64,000 nucleotides of DNA from Dermatemys mawii (GCA_007922305.1 ML677385.1:5296336-5360335); one strand, 5' to 3'; positions 34,256 through 47,263 are shown, numbered from the stretch's first letter. Translations and numbers: made by a program. The notes: generated from the sequence alone by a model not told the origin.

Positions 34256-34645
34256 CAGAGGTTCTCAACCAGAGGTACACAGAGGTCTTCCAGGAATACA
34301 TCAGATCATCCAGATATTTGCCTAGTTTTACAATAGGCTACATAAAACTCACTAACAAAGTGAATACAAATTAAAGCTTCGTACAGAGAATGACTTGTTT
34401 ATACTGCTCTATATACCATACACTGAAATGTAAGTGCAATATTTATATTCCAGTTGATTTATTTTATAATTATATGGTAAAAATGAGAAAGGAAGCCATT
34501 TTTCAGTATTAGTGTGCTGTGACACTTGTGTTTTTATGTCTGATTTTGTAAGCAAGTGGTCTTAAGTGAGGTTAAACTTGGGGTATGCAAAACAAATCAG
34601 ACTCCTGAAAGGGGTACAGTGATCTGGAAAGATTGAGAGCCACTG
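34256..34645. mobile_element. hAT MITE, 390 bp
   Basis: Ends 'cagaggttctcaacca' and 'agattgagagccactg' are inverted. Flanks gactagat (34248-34255) and gactacat (34646-34653) match at 7 of 8 positions. The interior is AT-rich and non-coding. Confidence 0.8.
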
Positions 34646-34653
34646 GACTACAT

Positions 34654-35647
34654 GATCCTTGTGGTCAATGCTTAATTTTTAATAAGAGGCACTTGGGCTC
34701 AAGCAATTTTTTTACATTCATAACTGATGCAGAAAGCCCAGAGGTGTTGGGGCTATGAACTACCAAGCCTAGCCCTGGCACAAATTTAGTAACCCTGAAG
34801 TGTGAAGTACTGTCTCCAAAGTACTACACTGAAACTGCCTAACTTACTTTATGTAATGTTCTCATAATAAACTGTAGTCCTAAGATCTCTAGTTACCAGC
34901 TCATCTTTCCTACCTTCGTTGTCTACCAGCTTCCATATCATGAATAGACTAAAATGCAAAACAAATACAGATGTAATTAGGTTTAAAATTAATCCACTGC
35001 CACTGTTTGAGAGATGTGATATTGAAGTAAAGTGCATCATGGGATGATGTATAATGTGGCGTAGGGCTGCTGCTTCTGTCAAACCTCCTCACAGAATGTT
35101 CTTTTCCTCCTTTCCATTTTAAACTGATTGCACTTTTCTTTCATTGCTTTCTTGTTTTGGATGAGTAAGGATCCAGTGAAAAATGTCTGCTTTTTTTTTC
35201 TTCACTACCTCCTTGTTCAATTTTTTTGTTGAATTTAGTTTTATTTTGCCTTGTGCTTATTCCTGCATTTCTTCTCATTTGAAGTATCCTTTCCCATTTA
35301 ATGGAAAGAATTTCTATTTAAAAATGGTTCCCTGAAAAAAGTAATAGTGGGAAACCAACCTTGCTGAAATGAAAGGGAAAAAAACTGCTATAAAGGTGCT
35401 TGTATTTGTGTGAAGGGGGAAAGAATGTAAAATGAAATAAGCTGCTGCTTAAAGTGACATCAAAACATTTTCGTGATGAATTGTGCACGTAATAGTCCAC
35501 ATAAAAAGAATGAGGGGGAAAGGCTATAGTTTTCCATGCCATGTTTTTGTGCTACATATGACCCAGAAGATAAAAATGTGGTCCTTGTGTAAGCTTTGGA
35601 AGTTTGTGTAAGAAACACCACCACAGTCATTGGCCAGATTCTTTTAA
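34654..35647. other. CASK: Intronic sequence, nothing recognised
   Basis: AT-rich with pyrimidine- and purine-rich tracts. No domain in any frame. Confidence 0.5.
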
Positions 35648-35849
35648 AATTGTCTGTCTACACTACTGTATATGTCGGCAAAATTTACGTTGCTCAAGGG
35701 TGTGAATATTCCACCCCCAAGCGACATAAATTACAACATAGGCAATAGTGTGCCCCGTCAGCATAGAGCTGCTTTGCCAGATGTGCTGCAGCGGCCCAGG
35801 CGTATTAGTACAGCTGCACCACTGCAGGACTGTATGTGTAGATATGGCC
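35648..35849. mobile_element. Harbinger-like MITE, about 200 bp
   Basis: 'ttgtctgtctacactac' at the left pairs with 'gtgtagatatggcc' at the right; TAA follows the right end (35850-35852) and a TAAA lies at the left. Contains an internal inverted pair around 'ttacgttgctcaagggtg' and 'cacccccaagcgac'. Confidence 0.6.
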
Positions 35850-35852
35850 TAA

Positions 35853-37530
35853 ATCAGAAGGTTAGAAACAGTTTAGATACTTTTCTCTCATTTTCTTGTT
35901 CTGTTCTGTTCCTAGGTCAATTTAGATAATATAAAGAACTTGCAGAAAGAGAATTATTTTGTATGTATGTAATGGGACAAGCGATGGAAACATTGCCATA
36001 CTTTCCCAGACATTTATGTACCAATAACTATACGATCCCTTAATTTATACCTGCAGATCACTTAATTTTTTTCTTATAATGTTCAGTGTAAATTTTATGT
36101 TCTCATTTGTCAATTCCTCTCAAAGGGAAATAAAGTAGTGATGTAACCTTTTCATGTGACAATCCAAAATAGGTGCACAAATGTGTGATATGTGTACAAA
36201 TTACTACTCCTCATGACTGTATTTAAAATCCTAGAAAAGGAGGTGTGAGGAGCAAGATGCCCAGGAAGACCCAAACCACACAATTAAAATACAATAATTC
36301 ACATTACCAGATCAACATCTCCCATCACAGATTAGCCATGAGGACTGTCAGCAGATTCTCTGGTTTGAAGGTAAATTAAGGATCAGATTAAATGAAAGGG
36401 AAAATGACTGATGACCAACTCTTATGTTTTCTTTTAATAAAGTGGATACCTTCCATCTTGAATATATGTAATAAAATATCATGATTTCTGATAGAAGTTC
36501 CTTATATGGAAAGATCAGCACCCAAGACACAATAATCAAACAAATTGTCAGGGTTCTGTTGGAACTTTGCTGAAATCAAACGGTCTCTGAAACTTTTCAA
36601 TTTTGATGAATCTGCACATTTAGAAAACAATTGTTGGAATTTTCCACCCAGCTCTAGTGCTGACCTTTCAGTATCAGAAATCTTTAATGAGAGCTATATC
36701 TTACTAAATATACTGAGATAATTGGATGTTTAGATCAAGAAAGTCCAGTAACCATTTCATTAAAAGAAAACATACAGGTTGGCCTCAGTTATTTGCGTTT
36801 TTTTATGTCAAGGTCACCCATATTTCTCATTTCCTTCTTCATTTGATCAGATTTCAAGACAAGTGATTCAGAAACTGATTTTCGTTGTTTCCTTGTTGTT
36901 GTTCTGTTTTCCCTCAGATAAATTACCTTACAGTAGCTTTTTTTGCTGCCTTTCTGGTTGGAATTGAATAAATCAAGCTATTTAATTGTCCGTATAGCTT
37001 ATGTGAAAGGTGTTGATTAGTTCTTAAAGATTCACCACTTAGTAATTTAGCCTTTTGTTTTTGGTATGGTGTGGTGAGTCAGAAGTTATCTTTGCAGAGG
37101 TATTTGTGTATAAGGCGGCCTAATTATGAAAAGATTTCTTCTATTCTTTTCCTTCTGTTTTTGAAAGGATTTTTTACAATATAATACAATATTACCTAAG
37201 TCTTTTCTTGAGAACAAACTGTATTAAAAAGTCACGACAGATTTACTGGTGATTTGCTTTTCATTGCATTTGATTTAAAAGATAAATAAGGTTTATTGCA
37301 CCCGAGCAGTTTTATACAATAATTCTTTATTTCTGTATCAGAAACAACTATGTATCTGGAATTTGACAAGATAGTTATCACTTCTGTTTGAGCCATCTTG
37401 AGTCAGGATTTTCTTTTCATTTTGTTGTAGACATACATAAGGAATTTGTAGGGAACAAAGGCCTATGTGAGCTTTTTTTATTCTTATCGCTTTCTTATTT
37501 TTCTTATCACTGCAGTAAAAGATCTTAGTC
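35853..37530. other. CASK: Intronic sequence, nothing recognised
   Basis: AT-rich, no repeats or coding motifs recognised by eye. Confidence 0.5.
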
Positions 37531-37533
37531 TAA

Positions 37534-37800
37534 GGCTGGGTCTACAGTCAGATTCCACACACATAAACCCCCATATCCAGATTTCTCAATGTTGATGCCA
37601 CCAGTTCAGTGCTACCAGTGGAAGTATTAACGTAGGTATAGCTCCAGCTGCCCACTGTGTGAGAGCATTCTTGAGCATGTAGTCAGTGCAAGAGTCTGGC
37701 ATTGAAAAGACAGGTCATCCATTTCCAGACCGCAGTTGATGCGAATACACATTTATGCAACACTTTGAAGCACAGAGCTTAAAATGCTGGTAGTTATATA
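37534..37800. mobile_element. Harbinger-like MITE, left end only
   Basis: TAA (37531-37533) precedes 'ggctgggtctacag', which fits the 14-base left module. The right terminus is not identifiable; the CR1-like fragment begins at about 37803. Confidence 0.45.
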
Positions 37801-37802
37801 CT

Positions 37803-38075
37803 GATCATAAGAATGCCCGTATTGAGTCAGACCAAAGGTCTATCTAGCCCAGTATCCTATCTTCTGACAGTGTCCAATGCCAGATTCTTTAGAGGGAATG
37901 AACAGACAGGGCAATCATCAAGTTATCCATCCACTGTCATCCAATTACAGCATCTAGAATCAGTGGGTTAGGGACACCCAGAGCATAAAGTTGAATCCGG
38001 ACCATTTCGGCTAATAGCGATTGATGGACCTATCCTCCATTAATTTAGCCTGTTTATCTAACATGTACCTCAGTT
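37803..38075 (-). mobile_element. CR1-type LINE 3' region fragment
   Basis: 'ataagaatgcccgtattgag', 'accaaaggtctatctagccc', 'agtatcctatcttctgacag' and 'gattgatggacctatcctcc' match the abundant 3' non-coding region of sauropsid CR1 elements. Minus orientation is inferred because the 'cataagaa' side is the tail. Confidence 0.75.
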
Positions 38076-38820
38076 TCTACCATAGCAATGGTGGGACATA
38101 TTCAGATTTCACCATGGAGCTCTGATACAAATTCAGTGTAACAAGAACATTTTTAAAGGATTAGTTTAAATGGCAATGTCATAATGAAAGTGGCCCATAT
38201 TAGATGTGCAATTTCTGATGTTTCAGCAAAATTGGAAGCAAATGTTGGATCATAAGATATGTAGAAACCAACTTCTAGAGAATAAATTATTCCTAACTTT
38301 AACTCATTCCATTCTTTCATAGAAATAATTGTGTCTTGTACCAGTTAACATTACCCATGCTTTTCTGAATAAATTTAAATAACCCTCCTCCCCTCATTTG
38401 TTGTTCCAACATCATATGGCTGGGCAGTATATAAGTGTAGACTATAACCCAACTTAACCCATTTTTATTTATATAATTGGTATAGTGGTCTTTCTGTTGA
38501 ACTGTTTCCACAGTGTTCATTTGAGCACTGTCACACAATAGTTGAGGGAGTGTAAGATAATAGCTTTGTGCTAGTGCACTGTTCTGTTGCTTTCTGCATG
38601 CTGTGGGGGAAGCAGACTATATGGGATACTACGTCCCCAGCCCATGCAAGAGATTGTGAGTGGATGTAGGTTTGACGCCACACCTCCGATATGTTCTTGG
38701 TGGTCTAGCTACACTTGTTTGTGTGCTGAGGGGCATATAAAGTGCTACAATACATTGGTCAATCACAGTTTAGGGGCATTCCAGAGCTGAGAAGGCTCAG
38801 AGGTGAGAAATTGACACGTA

Positions 38821-39555
38821 GGGTATATCTACACTGTAGTGTAAGCCCATGCTTGAATCTGGGCTCAAGACTAACCTGTCTTGCTTGTGTACTGTAATTG
38901 CATTAACCCAGAACAGGTTCCCAGGACTCTGTAGGGCTGGAGTGTCCAAGCTTGAGTCCAGCCAGGGCCCAGGGTCCAAGCCTTATTGCTTTGCAGTGTA
39001 GCTGTAGCTCTGCTTGACTCAGCCTGAGAGTCAGCCGGAATATTCCTGAATCCCATGGAACGATTTCCTTAGTACTCTCTGTCCCAACAATTTGTAATCC
39101 ACTCTATTGAAAACAGAAGCTGCCGCACTCCCCTCATGGCAAAAGGCAGCAGCTGAGGTCAGCGTTAACCCATTCTGTTCTCATCACTGATCTACAAGCA
39201 CACTATCAGAGAGCCTCCTGAGTTGCAATGGACAGAGAGCCAAGCCTTTTGCAAAGTGAGCATCTTTGTGGTAACATGCGGGGTGGGCAGTAAAGTTTTC
39301 CCACAGTGCACCATGATCTTAGGGCTAAAGTAGCCACATTTCAGGGAGCTCAAGGGACTCTGGGTTATGGTTACTTTGACTCAAATCTGTGCACTGCAGT
39401 GTGGATGCCAGAGCTCTAGGTACAAGCCCAGGTTAGAAAAGTCTTAATGTAGGGTTTAAATACTGTGTAGATATTCAAGCCCAAGGTTCCCTAACATGGG
39501 TTAGCTGACTCAAGTCCTACTAACCTTGGGCTTACAGTGCAGTGTAGACATCCTC
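38821..39555. mobile_element. Terminal-inverted-repeat element, 735 bp
   Basis: Left 'gggtatatctacactgtag' + 'tgtaagccca' mirrors right 'tgggcttacagtgcagtg' + 'tagacatcc' over about 28 bases. The interior repeats the same motifs ('tttgcagtgtagctgtagc', 'gtgcactgcagtgtggatg'). The flanks do not show a clear TWA duplication. Same 'tctacac' class as the Harbinger-like MITEs. Confidence 0.65.
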
Positions 39556-40715
39556 AGTCAGTGTCTCCTTCCCAGGCTGCTACATGGACAGCACAACATG
39601 CAGCACATTGCCTTGGGCTAGATTGCAAGCTGGTGATCTCTCTGAAAGTTGGCCGTACCAATCATTCACCATTTGGTCCATTCCTGCACAGCCACAAAGG
39701 CTTGATGGCCTAAGAGTGCAACATAAAAACAAACTTGATGAACCTATGTAATAGGAGGGTGATAATCTAGCCCTTTATTTTCTGTTCATAGGGTGCATGT
39801 TCTTAAAAATAATTTGCTCTTTTATTAATTAAAACAGGTTTGATACAGTCTCTAAAGTATACCTGTTGAAAATTGTATTGAAAATGTTCTATGAATCATC
39901 TTAGTTTGAATTGTAATTGTATTGGCTCAGGTGGTAGAATGGTCTTGCTTCTGTGTTTTGGTTTCTACTTTTGCACCTGTCTATTGACGTGCGTTTACCC
40001 CTTATTTTATGGACAGTAGTTTACTGGGGCTGGAATTTTAAAGGTAAAATGCAGGGATTTTTCTAAACTCTTTAAAAATAACTGATTCAGTATAATTCTT
40101 AAGTGGGAAACATATATACAGCTTTTGTTCAAAATGTCTTAAGAGCAAGGCTGTTGCTGTGTAAAGACATATTTTGATTAGCCAGTTCAGCACTTATCTA
40201 TGCATAATATGAATGAGTGTAGTGCTTATGCAGGTGTTTCTCATCCTGTCTCACAGCCAAAAGAGATTTTGGAAGGAAAAAAAGTTACAACGAAAATAAG
40301 TAACCATATTGAAATGTGAATGTGAGGTGGGGGAATGTGTTCATTGCAAAACTAATATTTTTTTTGTGTGCTTGGATATCTCAAATGAGTTATTTTAAAA
40401 TCTTATTTGCCACGGAATTAGTTGTTACTGAGGACCAAAGGTGTAGTCCTGAATTTTTAAGTGCAGGTACTCAATCACTGTTAGCCCCTGGCTAGTGTGA
40501 CCTCACCCTGCTGGTGTGAGACACAACCCCTCTATCCCCTGGTTCCTGCCCCACCACCTTACTACCGAGGGCAAGTAATTTTGATAGTTTGGGAAATTTG
40601 TTTCACAAATCAAAATATAAGCAGTTTGAATCTGGTACAGTAGCTGTGCACAATACTTACGTTTGTTAATTTTAATCGTCTTTGTTTTTAAAGAATTATT
40701 CTTTTCCCCTCCATT
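39556..40715. other. CASK: Intronic sequence, nothing recognised
   Basis: AT-rich, no gene or repeat end recognised. Confidence 0.5.
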
Positions 40716-40723
40716 CTCTAGGC

Positions 40724-40936
40724 CAGCGGTCCTCAAATGTTTTTGGCCGCGGCCCCTTCCAAGCCACGGCATCCACTCGCGGCCCCCTGGGGTATGTCCG
40801 CTGAAATGCTGCCGAATAGAAAGCTTCCGCTTTCTGCGGTGACATTTCAGCGGTATAAAAACAGACCGCTGCCGAGTTCAACGGGATCGTCTCATGCACC
40901 CCCAGGGGTGAGCGCACGCCACTTTGAAGACCACTG
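40724..40936. mobile_element. hAT MITE, 213 bp, exact 8-bp duplication
   Basis: Ends 'cagcggtcctcaaatg' and 'ctttgaagaccactg' are inverted. Perfect ctctaggc duplication at 40716-40723 and 40937-40944. The body is CpG-containing with two 'cgctgaaatg'/'catttcagcgg' inverted blocks. Confidence 0.85.
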
Positions 40937-41153
40937 CTCTAGGCTACAGCTGGCTGGAGAGCGACTTCTTCCTTGTTTTAAATTTTCAGGCCGATCACAG
41001 CCTGCAGACAGGCTCCCTTGAGTGTGCCAGCTGAGAGCCTGTCACTATGTCTCAGTGGGTATTCACAGCTGAGAGTACCAAGTTCAGGACAGATCGCTGA
41101 GAAACAGGGTAAACTCACCCCAAACTGATGGTGGCTATATCATCAGATTATAA

Positions 41154-41461
41154 CAGGGGTGGCCCAACTATGGCTCACAAGCCACATGCAGCTTTTTTTC
41201 CGTTAAAGTGCAGCTCCCGGAGCCCCTCACATCCTGTCCATTCTCCACCTCCCCAACTCAGCTTGGGAGCTCTGCCTTGCAGTGGGGGAGGGGCTTCTGC
41301 CCAGTGGGCAAAGGAGTCTCAGTACTTCTGACCAGTGAGAAGGGACATCTGAGGGCTTCTGCAGGAGTAGAGCTGAAGCCCCAGCAGGTGCGCCTCAGCT
41401 TTTGAACTTCTGAAAATTGTTCTGTGTGGTTTGGAGGGGTCAGTAAGTTTGGTCACTTCTG
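41154..41461. mobile_element. hAT-like MITE, 308 bp
   Basis: 'caggggtggcccaacta' at the left and 'agtttggtcacttctg' at the right are imperfect inverted ends of the 'ggtggccaaact' class. No matching 8-bp flanks; the right neighbour is the nested composite. Confidence 0.55.
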
Positions 41462-42072
41462 CCCTGTACTGTACAGATTTCACGTGGGAGTCCAGCATTT
41501 CTCAAAATGAAGATCCTGACTAGGGCTGTCAAGCAATTTAAAAAAATAAGTGTGATTAATCGCACTCTTAAATAATAAAATACCATTTTATTTAAATATT
41601 TTTGGATATTTTTTACATTTTCAAATATATTGATTTCAATTACAACACAGATTACAAATGTATGGTGCTTACTTTATATTTATTTTTGATTATAAGTATT
41701 GGCACTGTAAAAAAACAAAAGAAATGGTATTTTTCTAGTCACATAATAAAAGTGCTGTAGTGCAATCTCTCTATCATGAAAGTTGAACTTACAAACGTAG
41801 AATTTGTATACAAAAAAACCTGCATTCAAAAATAAAACACAGTAAAATTTTAGAGCCCGCAAATCCACTCGGTCCTACTTGAGCCAGTCACTCAGACAAA
41901 TAAGTTTGATTACATTTGCAGGAGATAATTCTTCTTGTTGACAGTATCACTTGAAAGTAAGAACAGGCCTTCTCAGGCACTCATAGCCTGTTTCTCAAGA
42001 TATTTACGTGCCGGATGCATTAAAGATTCATATGTCCTTTCATGCTTCAACCACCATTTCAGGGGACATGCG

Positions 42073-42722
42073 TAGGGTTACCATTCCTCTGGACTCTCTC
42101 GGACATGTCCAGCCTTTTTGGCTAAGAATAGCGTCGGGGGGGAATTCGTAAAAGTCTCAGAAAGTCCAAGATTTCGCCCCTGGTGCAGAGCGTGGCGTTG
42201 GGCTCCCGCAGCCAGAGCCTCTCGACTCACCCTCTCCCGCAGCTTCCGGCAGCTGTAGCAGCATGTCCCATCTCCCCCACACCCCTGCATTCTCAGTGCT
42301 GCTGGCGGGGCTGTGCCTCTCCCCTGCTGCCCAGACCACAAGGCTCCGCAGTTCCCTGTGGGGGCTGGGAGCCTTGAGCTGGGGAGTGCGGCAGCGTGTT
42401 GGGCTGAGCTCGGAGCCTGACACGCTGTTTTGAGCTGCATGGTGGGTGGGGGGTGGGCAAAGGGGTTAGAGAAGGGGCAGGGAATTTCTGGAGCAGGCAG
42501 TCAAGGGATAGGGAGTGTGGGGGCGGGGATGGATGGAGGTTCGGAGAGGAGGTGGGGGGCAGTCAGGGGACAAGGAGCAGGGAGTCTTAGGTAGGGTGTG
42601 GGATCCTGGTTGCAGTCAAGGAGCAAGGGGGGAGGAGTTGGGATTCTGAGGGGGGCAGGGAGTGGGCAGGGCTAGGGTACCCCCCCATCTTTTTTTTTGG
42701 TTGGTGAAATATGGTAACCCTA
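42073..42722. mobile_element. hAT MITE, 650 bp, innermost level of nest
   Basis: Ends 'tagggttaccat' and 'atggtaaccctag' are near-perfect inverted repeats. Flanks gacatgcg (42065-42072) and gacatgtg (42723-42730) differ by one C-to-T at a CpG, so an 8-bp duplication. GC-rich left half and G-rich right half; ORFs on both strands are compositional. Confidence 0.9.
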
Positions 42723-42730
42723 GACATGTG

Positions 42731-43244
42731 TCCATGCTGATGATGGGTTCTGCTCAATAACATAGCGTGCGGACCGACGCCTGTTCATTTTCATTATCGA
42801 GTCAGATGTCACCAGCAGAAAGTTGATTTTTTTTGGTGGCTCAGGTTTGGTAGTTTCCACATCGGAGTGTTGCTCTTCTAAGACTTCTGAAAGCATGCTC
42901 CACACCTCGTCCCTCCGCGATTTTGGGAGGCACTTCAGATTCTTCAACATTGGGTCGAGTGCTGTAGCTATCTTTAGAAATCTCACATTGGTATTTTCTT
43001 TGCATTTTGTGAAATCTGCAGTGAAAGTGTCCTTAAAATGAACAATGTGGGCTGGGTCATTCCAGACTGATATAGTTTGAAATGCATGGCAGAATGCAGG
43101 TAAAACAGAGTAGGGGACATACAATTCTCCCTCAAAGAGTTTAGTCACAAATTGAATTTGCGCACACACACACTCTTCCATGTTGCAATTGAAATCATTG
43201 TGTATTATTTTTATTACAAATATTTGCACTGTAAAAATAAGCAA
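42731..43244 (-). pseudogene. hAT transposase C-terminal-part remnant
   Basis: Reading from 43244 downward on the minus strand: 'HNDFNCNMEECVCAQIQF' then 'FEGELYVPYSVLPAF', then 'RFLKIATALDPMLKNLKCLP' and 'SRRDEVWSMLSEVLEEQ'. The 'KIATALDPRFKDLKCL' type segment is typical of the hAT catalytic domain (ZBED/Tol2-like families) just before the C-terminal dimerisation region. The frame is open for about 170 codons. The N-terminal BED finger and the hATC 'WW' region are absent, and the 650-bp insertion lies just downstream, so no enzyme can be made. Confidence 0.8.
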
Positions 43245-44160
43245 AAGATATAGTATTTTTCAATTTGCCTCAGAAGTACAATAGTGCAATCTTTGTTGTG
43301 AAAATGAAATTTACAAATGTAGGTTTTTTGTTATTTAACTGAAATTTATTACTTTTAATTTATAAAAATTTCAATAAGTAAATAATACATATCCATTGGT
43401 ATTCTGTTGTTTAACAGTACAATTAAAATGTCTACTAATTGCAATTAATTTTTTTAATCGGGATTAATTTTTTTGAGTTAATCGTGTGAGTTAACTGTGA
43501 TTAATTGGCAGCCCAAATCCTGACCCAAAAGTGAGTTGCAGGGGGATCACAGGGTTATTTTAGGGAGGTCGTGGAATTACTACTCTTATTTCTGCACTGC
43601 CTTCAGAGCTGGGTGGCTGGAGAGCAGTGTCTATTGGCCAGGCATCCAGCTCTGAAAGCAACGCCCCATCAACAGCAGCACAGAAGTAAGGGTGGAAATA
43701 CCATACCATGCCATCTTTACTTCTGTGCTGCTGCTGGTGGGGTGCTGCCTTCAGAGCGGGGCTCCCAGCCAACAGCTGCCGCTCTCCAGCTGCCCAGCTC
43801 TGAAGGCACTGCAGAAGTATGGGTGGCAATACCGGGATCCCCCTAAAATAACCATGTGACCCCCTGTAAGCAGCAGTGCAGACATAAGGATAGCAGTATC
43901 ACAACCCACCCCTTACAGTAACCTTACCCCCACCAACTCCTTTTTCGAGTCAGGACCCCTACAATTTCAACACTGTGAAATTTCAGATTTAAATAGCTGA
44001 AATCATGAAATTTATGATTTTTAGAATCCTGTGACTGAAATTGACCCAAATGGACTGTGAATTTGTTAGGGCCCTAAGTCATCAACTGCCTTGAAGTGAT
44101 GATAGTCTTGAAAAAAAATCAGTTTGTTTTTTGAAAGCTGAATAACTTTTGTCCTCATTT

Positions 44161-44180
44161 AATAATAATAATAATAATAA
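44161..44180. repeat. (AAT)n microsatellite
   Basis: About seven AAT units followed by an A run. Confidence 0.9.
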
Positions 44181-45935
44181 AAAACACTGTGCACATCCCC
44201 TTGAAAATCTTCTAAATTGTTTAAAAAACACAGAATGGTTATAGATCAGCACCATTATCTGAAATGTCTCTCTTCATTTGTGTTCAATAGCACCTATAAT
44301 AGTTTCCCTTAGTATTGTAGTACTTTAGATAACATGTAAACCTGTCACTTAAATTTCTAAAGCAGTTTTACTGGACCCTTGCATCACTCTTTAAGCATTC
44401 ACACCTCTTTATTATGTGGTATTGTGAATAGATTATCTGCTGATACTGTAAATTGTGTTTTGTAAAGATATTAATATCCGTCTGATGATTTGCGTAACAG
44501 AGTTGGAAAAGGATTTCCTAAAATAGGTTGGTAAGTGGCTGCTGAGTTGGTTTGCAGTGCTCTGAGAGCTAAAGAAAAGGTGTAGCACTTGATCCAAGTG
44601 CCAACAGCTTCTTGTATTAAAAATTCTCATATGGTGCACGCTTTCAGTAGTCTCTTGCTTGTATGCTAGTGTTAGAATGTATCTGTGTAAATTCTAACAC
44701 TTTTGTGAATGCAGGGTTTGGAAGTGCTGCACAGATGTTAAAGCATACATACACTTAGTATGTTCAAATACCTGTTTCTTCAGTTTTGAGTGCAGGTGAG
44801 TGGAGCCTTTGAAATTTTATATCTAAACATGTTTGGCAAAACAAAACTTGGGCACATTTTTGGTGGTAATTTTGTAAGAATATTGAGTTAGATCACTCTT
44901 GTCTCGATGAACTAAATTGGGCTAGCACTGCATGTGAGGGTGGGGATAGGGTGACAAAGTTAGCAAAAAATTGCTTGTGCTTCCCCAGTCCTAGAAATAG
45001 CTGAGAGTTGTTCTGATCTGTGCCATATACAGCAGTCCCCTGGGGTCCTTTCTGCTGACTATGGATTGCTTGAACCTGAGGGACTACAACCATGTCTACC
45101 TCAGCATTGACCTGTTCTCTTTGCTGTGAATGTGTGGGGGTGTGATGTAAAACCTGCTTTAGCAAGGATTTCCCCTTCTTTTGTGGACGTCCTATTATGG
45201 CAGCTTTCGATCCCCTTTGACTCCCATGGAGCAATCAGGAACTGAGAATCTCTCCCATTGCATTAACTACCTTGATTTAAAAAGTCACTTTTTTCTTAGC
45301 CTAGTCATACTGCCAGTGGTTTTTCTGCATATATTGTAATAGCCTTGTTGACTGACCATTGTGGATCTTTCATTCCTCATGCCTAGCCACTGAGAGGCAG
45401 TTTTATTTAAAAAGGAACAAACCCTCACTAAGTCCTGGTTTGTACAAGTGACAAGAAAGTTTAAGTGGAAGTGGTTTTCAGGTCAGTAGCACAGTTCAGC
45501 TTTCTTCACGACACATAAGAAATAGTGATGAGCATATATTTAAAATGGCATACAAGGACTACTTTCATTGTAATTTTTCTCTCTGTACTTTGTTTTGTGG
45601 AACAAAAACCTTTTAACTCTTAGCATCAAATATTCCCTGTACAAAAAAAAATTAATTTAAATCTTAAATGTTTTGAACTATTATAGCATCACAGAAGCGC
45701 ATGAAACCTTAGGGGGAAAGGATTCCATTCCCTCTGCTGTTAGAGATAATGTTGTGGAGGCTATGCGCTTAGTTTCTAGAAAGGAAGCCTCATGATGTGA
45801 ATATTCTTTATAGCATTAAATATAAATTAAAAATTAAGTTAAAATGGACAGCAACTTATTTTTGATACTTTGTTAAAGAACATCAAATGTTGCTAGCTAA
45901 TTCAGAGAGGTATTGATATTTTGTCTTGAGGTGGC
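44181..45935. other. CASK: Intronic sequence, nothing recognised
   Basis: AT-rich. The minus-strand 113-residue ORF at 44893-45234 has no recognised domain. Confidence 0.45.
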
Positions 45936-45938
45936 TAC

Positions 45939-46357
45939 GGGCAAGATTCACAGAAGGATTTAGGTGCCCGTTAGGTGCTTAAATCCCAGAATCAGGCCCA
46001 ACGGGATTCCCAAAGCCCTTCTCATTTGCTGCTGAATCCTGTAGGCTCCTAAAACTTGCTCAGCATCTGAATTTTTTCAGTAAAAAATCCCTAGGCATAT
46101 GTGTTTGTGCCTCTGAGCATGTGCACTGTTGCCTCACTCTAGGTGTCCAGATGCCTATGTCCTTGCACAAACCAGAGGAAGATAGGTGTTTCTCTCTCTA
46201 ACTTGCCTGTTGGGCCCAATCCAGAAAGTGTGATCAGAGCTCACCTACTGTATCTGGCACCTCCCATGCTGGCTCCTTTCAATTCCATTCCAAGGCAACA
46301 CACTCCCCATTCATTGTATAGGGAGCCTACATGCCTAATCCTGGCTTTGTGAATCCC
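45939..46357. mobile_element. Terminal-inverted-repeat MITE, about 419 bp
   Basis: 'gggcaagattcacagaagg' with 'atttagg' at the left mirrors 'cctaatcctggctttgtg' with 'aatccc' at the right over about 25 bases. Internal 'tgcctatgtcc' and 'taggtgtt' blocks recur. No clear target duplication seen. Confidence 0.65.
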
Positions 46358-47260
46358 AATAGCTGTCTGTCCAGATGCAGCTCAGCAGTTTTGAGAAGAT
46401 TATTTCTGCTATTGACTTTATATGCCTCTGGTTGGTTTCTGTATTGGTGCAGGAATGGGATAAGGGTATCTGCTTTAGTGGCTAAAATCACTTAGCCAAA
46501 TTCCTAATTACACTAGTTATGTAGTGAAACTGTGTAATTATTAGTGAAGCTGCCTCTGGAGTTCCATCATACAATATTAACAAATCATTCTTGCAGATTT
46601 CCTAACTTTAGATGGCACACTTCAGCTGTCTGAAGTTATAGTTCGTAACGTAATTATATGATGATCCTTAACTAGTAATTGTGAATGCCAGAATATTGTG
46701 CATTCTGAAAATAATGTGGTAAAGTACTATGCAGGAAATTACTATTCAATATCTTATATTCCTTAAACCACGCATTATAATAAAATATATGTAGTTACTA
46801 CTCCAGAGAATTTTTCTATCTTTAAAAATAGCAGTTACAATTTAGGTTTAAATGTGCAATTGTTCTTGATAAAATGGCCATTAACGAATTCACAAATGCT
46901 AAATAGCATTACTGAGGAACATTGTCATAAACTTCTTATTCATTACTTCATTCACAATAATGATACACAGATCAAGAAGGTATGTTCTATGCAAAGAAGC
47001 TTGTGTAATAAAAATGACTTGTTAATTTACAAATTGAATCATAATGTCCATTACCATTGTTTGACTTGCTATAAAAATTCATCGTTCTTTGCAAGTTTGG
47101 ATTACAACTTAACTCTAATGGTGACTAAACAATTTACTGGAATACCTGTACCATTAAACCTGTGAATTAATGCAAAAGTGCCATAGAATGTTATACAGAG
47201 TAGACTGCATGCGTTTGGCAAGGAAATTCACTGGATGTATATTCCTGAGGGATAAGGAAC
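46358..47260. other. CASK: Intronic sequence, nothing recognised
   Basis: AT-rich. The 103-residue ORF at 46854-47165 has ordinary AT-rich composition and no domain I recognise. Confidence 0.45.
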
Positions 47261-47263
47261 TTA

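Larger units (their letters stand above)
41521..43516 (-). mobile_element. hAT element with transposase remnant, middle level of nest
   Basis: Ends 'tagggctgtcaagcaatt' and 'aattggcagcccaa' are inverted. Perfect 8-bp duplication atcctgac at 41513-41520 and 43517-43524. Carries a minus-strand transposase fragment and is itself interrupted at 42073-42722. Subtracting that insert and its duplication leaves about 1.3 kb, so it is an internally deleted copy. Confidence 0.9.
41462..44076. mobile_element. Outer palindromic element of a three-level nest
   Basis: The part left of 41520 ('acagatttcacgtgggag', 'cagcatttctcaaaatg') and the part right of 43525 belong to one repeat. The right part is a long near-palindrome: 'agagctgggtggctggagag' (43605) and its reverse near 43790, flanking copies of 'tacttctgtgctgctgctgg'. 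It ends 'gaatttgttagggcccta'. The left terminus is truncated at 41462. Interrupted by the hAT element at 41521-43516. Confidence 0.6.
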
